Positions 13,307-18,794 of a stretch of DNA of 18,794 nucleotides are shown here, piece by piece. A program made the position numbers and the translations under genes. Location: assembly GCA_035544635.1 (NCBI GenBank), contig DATKDQ010000249.1, positions 1 to 18,794 of the forward strand, read 5' to 3'. This DNA comes from DATAFT01 sp035544635. GTDB lineage: Bacteria > Acidobacteriota > Thermoanaerobaculia > Multivoradales > Multivoraceae. A model generated the notes under the pieces. The model worked only from the letters and a program-made list of their open reading frames with translations. It searched no databases and had not been told where the DNA came from. Numbering within the stretch: position 1 is the first letter of the stretch; the number at the start of each line of letters is the position of its first letter.

Positions 13307-14581
13307 ATGATACGCTGCGCCGCCACCGTGCCCCTCGACCCTTCCCGCACCGTCGCCGAGCTGCGCCAGCTTGCGCGGCTCACCAGCGACGACGGCGGCG
13401 CTCAGCGGGTCTGCTGGACCCCGACCTGGCAGCGAGCCCGCGATTTTCTCACCGAGCTCCTCGAGGCGCTGCCGGTCACGATCGAGAACGACGAGGCCGG
13501 CAACCGCTGGGCGACGCTCGAGGGTCGATCGCCACGCCGTCTCCTCTTGGGCGGCCACCTCGACTCGGTCCCGAATGGTGGCTGGCTCGACGGAACCCTC
13601 AACGTCCTCGCCGGGCTCGAGGTGCTGCGCCGCATCGCCGAAGAGGGCGTGCCGGCGCACAGCGTGAGCCTGGTGGACTGGGCCGACGAGGAAGGCGCAC
13701 GTTTCGGCGTGAGCCTGTTCGGATCGAGCGCCGCGTCCGGAAGCCTCGACCTCGACGTGGCGCGCGCGCTAGCCGACCGCGACGGCCATGCGCTGCCCGA
13801 GGTCGTCGCCGAGCACGGCGTCGATCTCGAGCGCCTGATGGACGCGCGCCGCCGGCTCGACGGCGCCGCCGCCTATCTCGAGCTCCACATCGAGCAGGGT
13901 CCGGTGCTCGAGTCGCTGGGCCTTCCGCTCGGAGTCGTCACCGGCACCTTCGCGGCCGAGCGCCACGAGGTCCGGTTCGGAGGGCAGGCGGCGCACGCGG
14001 GATCGACGCCGATGCACCTGCGGCGCGACGCGCTCGCGGGCGCGGCCAGGCTCGCGCTGTCGGTGCGCGACGCCGCGCGCGAGGAGGGCGGAGTGGGCAC
14101 GGTCGGCTGGATCGAGGCGCGACCCGGGGTGGCGAACATCGTGCCGGGCGCCTCGAGCCTCACCCTTGACCAGAGGCACGCGTCGGCGGCGGCGCTGGGC
14201 CGCATGCTCCGCCGCGCCGAAGAGGACAGCCGCAGGGTCGCCGAGGACGAAGGGCTGATGGTCGAGTGGCGGCGACTGTGGCGCATCGATCCGATCGCGT
14301 TCGACCCGGCGCTGGTGGACCTCGCCGAGGCGAGCGTGCGCGAGGTGGCAGGCGCCTCGCATCAGATGGCGAGCGGACCCCTCCACGACGCGGCCGAGAT
14401 CGCCAGGGCGGGCGTGCCGAGCGTGATGCTCTTCGTCCAGAGCCTGCGCGGCCTCTCCCACACGCCGGACGAGGACACCCGGACCGAGCACCTGGAGCTC
14501 TCGGTGCGAGCGCTCGACCGCCTGGCGCAGCGGACGCTCGAGTGGATCGGTGGAACCTCGCGCCGGGCCGACGCGTACTGA
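13307..14581 (+). CDS. M20-family amidohydrolase (N-carbamoyl-L-amino acid hydrolase / allantoate amidohydrolase type)
   Basis: This 424-residue zinc hydrolase of the carbamoylase/allantoate amidohydrolase branch of M20 cleaves N-carbamoyl amides in hydantoin, pyrimidine or purine breakdown. The two-metal ligand set is visible: GGHLDSV (His84), LDGTLNVLAGLE (Asp95), DWADEEGARF (Glu128/129), LELHIEQGP (His194) and RGLSHTPDE (His385). The dimerisation domain contains FGGQAAHAGSTPM, with the conserved HAGTxPM-type loop. Slight deviations are LDGTLN where FDGxLG is common and GPLHDA where GAGHDA is common. ATG 13307 is preferred; a TTG four codons upstream is possible. Its 5' end abuts a GNAT remnant, and the ADOP permease follows after 9 nt. 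No hydantoinase or uricase-pathway partner is in the window, so the substrate is open. Confidence 0.9.
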   Translation: MIRCAATVPLDPSRTVAELRQLARLTSDDGGAQRVCWTPTWQRARDFLTELLEALPVTIENDEAGNRWATLEGRSPRRLLLGGHLDSVPNGGWLDGTLNVLAGLEVLRRIAEEGVPAHSVSLVDWADEEGARFGVSLFGSSAASGSLDLDVARALADRDGHALPEVVAEHGVDLERLMDARRRLDGAAAYLELHIEQGPVLESLGLPLGVVTGTFAAERHEVRFGGQAAHAGSTPMHLRRDALAGAARLALSVRDAAREEGGVGTVGWIEARPGVANIVPGASSLTLDQRHASAAALGRMLRRAEEDSRRVAEDEGLMVEWRRLWRIDPIAFDPALVDLAEASVREVAGASHQMASGPLHDAAEIARAGVPSVMLFVQSLRGLSHTPDEDTRTEHLELSVRALDRLAQRTLEWIGGTSRRADAY

Positions 14582-14590
14582 GACCAGGAC

Positions 14591-17053
14591 ATGTCGCACC
14601 CCGCGGCCCCCTCCCGCATCCTCGCCCGCCTGTTGCGCGCGCCGAGCTTCGCGCTGCTCGCCTCGACCACACTCGCGCTCGCGATCGGGGCCGACGTCGC
14701 GATCTTCTCGCTGGTCAACACCATCCTGCTCCGACCGCTCCCCTACCCCGAACCCGAACGGCTGGTCGGGCTGTGGCATGCGGCACCCGGGCTCGAGCTC
14801 GGCGAGATGCCGCAGTCGGCCGCCACCTACGCCCGCTATCGCGCGGCGGCCGAGTCGCTCGAGTCGATCGGCCTGGTCAGCGATCGCCAGCTCACGCTCA
14901 CCGGCGAGGCGGAGCCCGAGCGCCTGAGCGGCGCCGCCGTGTCGGCCTCGCTGTTCGACGTGCTGCGCGTCGTGCCAGCCCTGGGCCGGCCGCTGCAGCA
15001 GGAAGAGGAGCTGCCGGGAGCGGCGCCGGTGGCGACCCTGAGCCATGGATTGTGGAAGCGCCGGTTCGGGTCGGATCCGTCGATCGTGGGTCGCACCGTG
15101 CGGATCGACGGCGTCGCGCGCGAGGTGATCGGGGTCATGCCCGAAGGATTCGCCTACCCCGAAGTCGACACCGAGCTCTGGGTGCCGCTCGAGATCGATC
15201 CTACCCAGGCTCCGCTCGGCGCCTTCAACTGGCGCGCCATCGGGCGGATGAAGCCAGGCGTCGAGCGCGCCACCCTCGAGGCCGACCTCAACCGGCTGCT
15301 CGGCGACCTGCCGACCGCGTTCCCGGGGGACCCCGCCGCCCCGGTGCTCGCCAACGCCGGCTTCCGCGCGTTCGTGCGCGACCTGCGCGAGGACGTCGTC
15401 GGCGACGTCGCACCCGCGCTGTGGATCCTGCTGGGCGCGGTCGGGCTCATCTTCCTGATCGGGTGCGCCAACGTCGCCAACCTCTTCCTGGTACGCGCCG
15501 ATGGGCGGCGCCACGAGATCGCGGTGCGCGCCGCGCTGGGGGAGACCCGCGGGCGTCTCGTGAGCGGGCTCCTGATCGAGAGCACGGCGCTCGGCCTCGC
15601 CGGGGGCATCGGCGGTCTCGGGCTCGCGATACTCGGGGTGAAGCTGCTCGGCAAGCTGGGCGCGGCCACGCTGCCGCGCCTCCACGAGCACGCCATCGAC
15701 GCGCGCGTCCTCCTCTTCACGCTCGGCGTCTCGCTGGTCGCGGGCCTCCTGCTCGGCCTGCCGCCCGCGCTGCGCGCGATGCCACAGCACACCTCGATCG
15801 AGCTCGCGGAGGGCGGGCGTCGATCGACTGGCAGCCGCAGCCGCCATCGTACGCTCCGCCTCCTGGTCGCGGCGCAGGTCGCGCTCGCCACCGTCCTCCT
15901 GGTCGGCTCGGGGCTCGCCACCTTCAGCTTCTACCGCCTGTCGCAGGTCGATCCCGGCTTCCGCCCGGAGGGCCTCCTGACGTTTCGCCTCGCGCTGCCA
16001 CAGCAGGACTACCCCGAAGCGAAACAGGTGGCGGACTTCCATCGCCGCACGGTCGAGCGGCTACGCTCGCTGCCGGGCGTCGCGAGCGCCGGTGCCGCCT
16101 CGTGGCTGCCGCTGACCGGGCAGCAGAGCGGTGCCGGCCACTCGATCGAGGACTTCCCGCGCGGCGCCGAAGGCGTGCCCCCCGTGTACTTCACCGAGCG
16201 GGTCACGAACGGCTACTTCGAGACCATGGGCATCCCGCTGGTCGAAGGCCGAGACTTCACGTCCGACGAGCAGACCCAGGGACGGCAGGTCGTGATCGTC
16301 AGCGCGACGATCGTCAACGAGCTGTGGCCGGGCCGCAGCGCGCTCGGCAAGCGGATCTTGCCCGGCCGCCCGCCCGCTCGAAACGAGGATTGGTTCACCA
16401 TCGTCGGCGTGGCCGGGCCGGTGCGTGACCCCCGACTCCAAGATCCGCCGCGAAACCTCGTCTACTACCCTTCCCACGTGCCCTCCCTGGACGACGAGGA
16501 GCCGATCGCGCGGGGCATGGCCTACGCGCTTCGCGTCCAGTCGGGAGACCCGGCGGCGCTCGCCTCCGGCGTGCGCGAGGTGGTGCGGGAGCTCGACCCC
16601 AACCTGCCGGTCGCCAACGTCGAGCCGATGTCGCGGATCGTCGCTCGCGCCAAGGCGCGGATCGCCTTCTCGATGGTGCTGCTCCTGATCGCCGCCGGCG
16701 CAGCGCTTCTGCTCGGCTGCGTCGGGCTCTACGGCGTCGTCTCCTACGCGATGCGCCAGCGCATTCCCGAGATGGCGGTGCGGATGGCGCTCGGCGCCCG
16801 ACCCGGCGACATTCGCGGCATGGTGCTCGCCGACGGGCTCCTGATCGGTGCCGCCGGCGTCGTGCTCGGGCTCGCCGGCTCCGCCGCGCTCACCCGCTTG
16901 ATGAGCGCCGTTCTCTACGAGGTCAGCCCGTTCGATCCGCTGGTGTTCGCCGCCGCCTCCGTGCTGCCGTTCGCGGTGTTCCTGCTCTCGACCTTCCTGC
17001 CGGCGTCGCGCGCGGCCGCGGTCGACCCGGCGACCGCGCTGCGCCACGATTGA
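14591..17053 (+). CDS. ADOP-type orphan ABC permease (double MacB/FtsX)
   Basis: This is an 820-residue membrane protein made of two tandem MacB-like units. The first helix at about 20-45 (LASTTLALAIGADVAIFSLVNTILLRPLPYP) leads a periplasmic core (about 50-260) and three helices (about 270-400, including CANVANLFLVRADGRRHEIAVRAALGETRGR). A second unit starts near 425 (LLVAAQVALATVLLVGSGL), has its periplasmic core to about 660 (NGYFETMGIPLVEGRDF) and three last helices (VLLLIAAGAALLLGCVGLYGVVSYAMRQRIPEMAVRMALGARPGD). This is the acidobacterial duplicated orphan permease layout. No ATPase gene is adjacent, as is usual for the family. The N-terminus is short compared with ADOPs that carry an extra leading segment. 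It lies 9 nt after the amidohydrolase gene. Function is probably export or a mechanotransmission role; substrate unknown. Confidence 0.93.
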   Translation: MSHPAAPSRILARLLRAPSFALLASTTLALAIGADVAIFSLVNTILLRPLPYPEPERLVGLWHAAPGLELGEMPQSAATYARYRAAAESLESIGLVSDRQLTLTGEAEPERLSGAAVSASLFDVLRVVPALGRPLQQEEELPGAAPVATLSHGLWKRRFGSDPSIVGRTVRIDGVAREVIGVMPEGFAYPEVDTELWVPLEIDPTQAPLGAFNWRAIGRMKPGVERATLEADLNRLLGDLPTAFPGDPAAPVLANAGFRAFVRDLREDVVGDVAPALWILLGAVGLIFLIGCANVANLFLVRADGRRHEIAVRAALGETRGRLVSGLLIESTALGLAGGIGGLGLAILGVKLLGKLGAATLPRLHEHAIDARVLLFTLGVSLVAGLLLGLPPALRAMPQHTSIELAEGGRRSTGSRSRHRTLRLLVAAQVALATVLLVGSGLATFSFYRLSQVDPGFRPEGLLTFRLALPQQDYPEAKQVADFHRRTVERLRSLPGVASAGAASWLPLTGQQSGAGHSIEDFPRGAEGVPPVYFTERVTNGYFETMGIPLVEGRDFTSDEQTQGRQVVIVSATIVNELWPGRSALGKRILPGRPPARNEDWFTIVGVAGPVRDPRLQDPPRNLVYYPSHVPSLDDEEPIARGMAYALRVQSGDPAALASGVREVVRELDPNLPVANVEPMSRIVARAKARIAFSMVLLLIAAGAALLLGCVGLYGVVSYAMRQRIPEMAVRMALGARPGDIRGMVLADGLLIGAAGVVLGLAGSAALTRLMSAVLYEVSPFDPLVFAAASVLPFAVFLLSTFLPASRAAAVDPATALRHD

Positions 17054-17066
17054 GCCCAGATCTCCC

Positions 17067-17918
17067 TCAGACGACGATCCGATACAGGACGACGCCGCGT
17101 GCGCACACGCTCGAGCCGTGCGCCTCCGCAACCTCGACCTCGCTCCAGAACATCTCGTGGTCGCGCGCGATGACGCGACCATAGGCGACGAGATCCGCGC
17201 CCGGGGGCGGCGCCAGGATCTGAGCCTGAATCGCCGGGGTCGACGCCTTGTAGGGGCCTGCCCCCGTGATCGACCACGAGGCCATGGCGCCGGCGGTGTC
17301 GAGGAGCGCCAGCGCCGCGCCTTCGTGGGTGCCTCCACCGCCAACGGCGCCGTCGCCGTTCGACTCCCGCCACGGCATGCGCAGACGCGATCGGCCGTCG
17401 CGCATGAGCTCGACCGTGATGCCGCGTCCGCCGATGAAACCGAGCTGGCCGACGCGCTCGCCGATCGGTCCCGGAAACACCTCACCCTCGTCGCCCGCGA
17501 CGAGTGGCGCCTGCGCCGGAGGCTTGCCCATCCGAGCGCGCGCCGCGACCGCCCCGCGCGCGATCGGCTTGCCGCCGACGGTCGCCACCTCGACATCCAG
17601 GTAGCAGAGCTCCCTGCCCCGCCGCAGCAGCCGCGCCTCGGCCGTCACCGGCTCGCGGATGGCGGCGGCGAGGTAGGCGAGGTGCAGCGCCGGCGTGTGC
17701 CAGGGGCCGCTCTCCTCGCCGAGCGCGGCGCGCGTCACGGCATGCGCGCCGATCACCGCGAGCGACGCCGCCACGCCACCGTGGAGAGCGCCTCCGGGGT
17801 TGGCGTTCTGCTCGCGGAAGGGCAGACGCAGTAGGGCGCGCTCGGCGTCGGCCGACTCCACCTCCACCCCGAGCGCCGCCGCATACGGCGAGTCAGCGAC
17901 CACGCGCGGCCCGCTCAT
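17067..17918 (-). CDS. Double-hotdog PaaI-like acyl-CoA thioesterase
   Basis: This 283-residue protein has two hotdog folds in tandem. The first contains NPGGALHGGVAASLAVIGAHAV (40-61), with the HGG catalytic-loop signature of PaaI thioesterases. The second contains GGTHEGAALALLDTAGAMASW (195-215), with the acidic Asp207 at the helix position typical for these enzymes. Such enzymes hydrolyse acyl-CoA thioesters; length near 280 fits the double-hotdog type. The start ATG overlaps the stop of the zinc dehydrogenase (ATGA), so both are translated together. It converges with the ADOP gene, leaving only 13 nt between stops. The acyl substrate is unknown; the dehydrogenase partner suggests acyl-CoA or aldehyde catabolism. 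Confidence 0.85.
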   Translation of the reverse strand: MSGPRVVADSPYAAALGVEVESADAERALLRLPFREQNANPGGALHGGVAASLAVIGAHAVTRAALGEESGPWHTPALHLAYLAAAIREPVTAEARLLRRGRELCYLDVEVATVGGKPIARGAVAARARMGKPPAQAPLVAGDEGEVFPGPIGERVGQLGFIGGRGITVELMRDGRSRLRMPWRESNGDGAVGGGGTHEGAALALLDTAGAMASWSITGAGPYKASTPAIQAQILAPPPGADLVAYGRVIARDHEMFWSEVEVAEAHGSSVCARGVVLYRIVV

Positions 17919-18794
17919 GTACCCGGCAACAGGCAGGAGTGGATCGAGCGCTCTCCGGGGATCTCACCGGCGAGCGTGCGGATGGCGAGCTCGGCCTCGC
18001 GCAGCGGGAACTCGTGGGTGTGCATCTTCTCCACCGGCACCTCCCGGGCCTCCAGCAGCCGAATGGCGCTGCGGTAACCCGATGCGGTGACGCCGATCGC
18101 GCCCCGGATCGAGATCTCCTTCGCCACCACCAGATCCGAGATGAAGTCGGGCACGGCCTTGCCGCCCTTGACGCCGGCGAGGACGACGGTGCCGCCCGGC
18201 CGCACGTAGCGCAGCGCCTCCGCGACCGGCGCCGTGGCGTACGACGTCACCTCCACCACGATGTCGGCCCCGCGACCACCGGTGGCCTCGCGCACCCGCT
18301 CGCGGGCGTCCTCGTTCTCGACGTCGATGGTGTGATCGGCGCCGAGCTCGCGCGCGACCGCGAGCTTCGCGGCGTCGGCCTCGAGCCCGGTGACGAGTAT
18401 GGTCGACGCTCCCGCCGCGCGCGCGGCGATGACCGACGCCAGACCGCGCTGCCCGGGGCCGAGGACGAGCACGGTGTCCCCCGGCTGGGTACCGGGAATC
18501 TCCACCGCCCAGCGAAAACCGGCGCCCAGCGGATTGAAGAGGACGGCGATCGGCGCGGGCAGCGTGGCGTCGACCCGGTGCACCACCGTCGTCGCGTCGA
18601 GGAACATGTACTCCGCATACGCTCCCCAGAGCCCCGGCGGCTCATCGAACGGGATGTAGGAGTAGATGCGGCGCCGCTCGCAGAGCTGATAGCGGCCGGC
18701 GAGACACGCCGCGCAGAAGCGGCACGAGAGCATGGTCTCGACCGCCACCCGATCGCCGACGTCGACGCCCCAGCGCCGCGCCGCGCGGTCGCCG
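17915..18794 (-). CDS. Zinc-dependent medium-chain alcohol dehydrogenase family protein, N-terminus off window
   Basis: This is an MDR/zinc alcohol dehydrogenase. The frame is open to the right edge (GVDVGDRVAVETM follows the edge codons), so the N-terminal part with the first catalytic zinc ligands, roughly 70 residues, is missing. The structural-zinc lobe is complete: C-RF-C-AA-C-LAGRYQL-C. The nucleotide-binding part has VLVLGPGQRGLASVIAARAAGA, followed by LGADHTID, GRGADIVVEVT and LRYVRPGGTVVLAG as usual. The C-terminal catalytic half is present to the TGA, which overlaps the thioesterase ATG. The GTG at 18748 is an internal codon rather than the start. Substrate unknown. Confidence 0.9.
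   Translation of the reverse strand, partial: GDRAARRWGVDVGDRVAVETMLSCRFCAACLAGRYQLCERRRIYSYIPFDEPPGLWGAYAEYMFLDATTVVHRVDATLPAPIAVLFNPLGAGFRWAVEIPGTQPGDTVLVLGPGQRGLASVIAARAAGASTILVTGLEADAAKLAVARELGADHTIDVENEDARERVREATGGRGADIVVEVTSYATAPVAEALRYVRPGGTVVLAGVKGGKAVPDFISDLVVAKEISIRGAIGVTASGYRSAIRLLEAREVPVEKMHTHEFPLREAELAIRTLAGEIPGERSIHSCLLPGT

Noticed and set aside
13187..13660. Minus-strand 157-codon frame over the GNAT remnant
   Set aside because: It is in a different frame from the GNAT tail and antisense to the amidohydrolase, without a motif. Only the 28-codon frame ending at 13222 shows family resemblance.
13769..16042. Minus-strand open frame of 757 codons
   Set aside because: It is antisense to the amidohydrolase and ADOP genes, with low-complexity charged composition and no recognisable domain.
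18749..18794. Zinc dehydrogenase starting at GTG 18748
   Set aside because: The frame continues to the window edge with family sequence (GVDVGDRVAVE), so the true start lies outside the window.
1..18794. tRNA, rRNA, CRISPR, IS element or prophage
   Set aside because: No repeat arrays, transposase motifs, cloverleaf-like sequences or phage genes were seen on either strand.

Overview
This is a GC-rich (roughly 70% by eye), gene-dense bacterial chromosomal window. It has typical bacterial Shine-Dalgarno (SD) sites, several GTG/TTG starts and many 4-nt start/stop overlaps. An orphan double-MacB/FtsX permease of the ADOP type, a wax ester synthase, a short/branched-chain acyl-CoA dehydrogenase and a double-hotdog thioesterase suggest an uncultured soil or sediment lineage such as Acidobacteriota, Binatota or Myxococcota. 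The phylum is an inference and is not settled by the sequence. I see no rRNA, tRNA, CRISPR array, IS element or phage gene. The longest stretches without a gene are 5286-5499, 9480-9674 and 11628-11769; none exceeds 300 bases.

Left block, minus strand (5285 to 1): a 47-residue one-helix membrane microprotein overlaps (ATGA) the start of a sodium:solute symporter. After an 80-nt gap with a candidate promoter come a wax ester synthase/DGAT (TTG start, with an upstream 14-codon ORF ending on that start), a phasin-like coiled-coil protein, a GNAT acetyltransferase and the N-terminal part of a HemW-type radical SAM protein cut by the window edge. The last four are tightly spaced and look like one transcription unit.

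Middle block: divergent to this, on the plus strand, are a SBCAD-type acyl-CoA dehydrogenase (5500-6678) and a small M50 membrane metalloprotease. Facing them on the minus strand are a TerB-like protein and an SDR oxidoreductase overlapping by GTGA. Then on the plus strand come an exported DinB-like protein (8940-9479), a 650-residue TetR-RibB-RibA fusion (9675-11627) and a persulfide dioxygenase-rhodanese fusion (11770-12819) preceded by a perfect 10-bp hairpin.

Right block: an orphan ribbon-helix-helix protein (minus), a 28-codon C-terminal remnant of a lost GNAT gene (minus), an M20 amidohydrolase of the N-carbamoyl-amino-acid/allantoate type followed 9 nt later by the ADOP permease (plus), and, converging, a double-hotdog thioesterase overlapping a medium-chain zinc dehydrogenase that runs off the right edge (minus).

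Functionally the window is mostly acyl-CoA and storage-lipid metabolism plus transport. The item most worth following is the TetR-RibBA fusion: a complete TetR-type regulator joined in frame to the two enzymes that start riboflavin synthesis. A small palindrome overlaps its candidate promoter and no FMN riboswitch was recognised, which suggests a self-regulating trigger enzyme.
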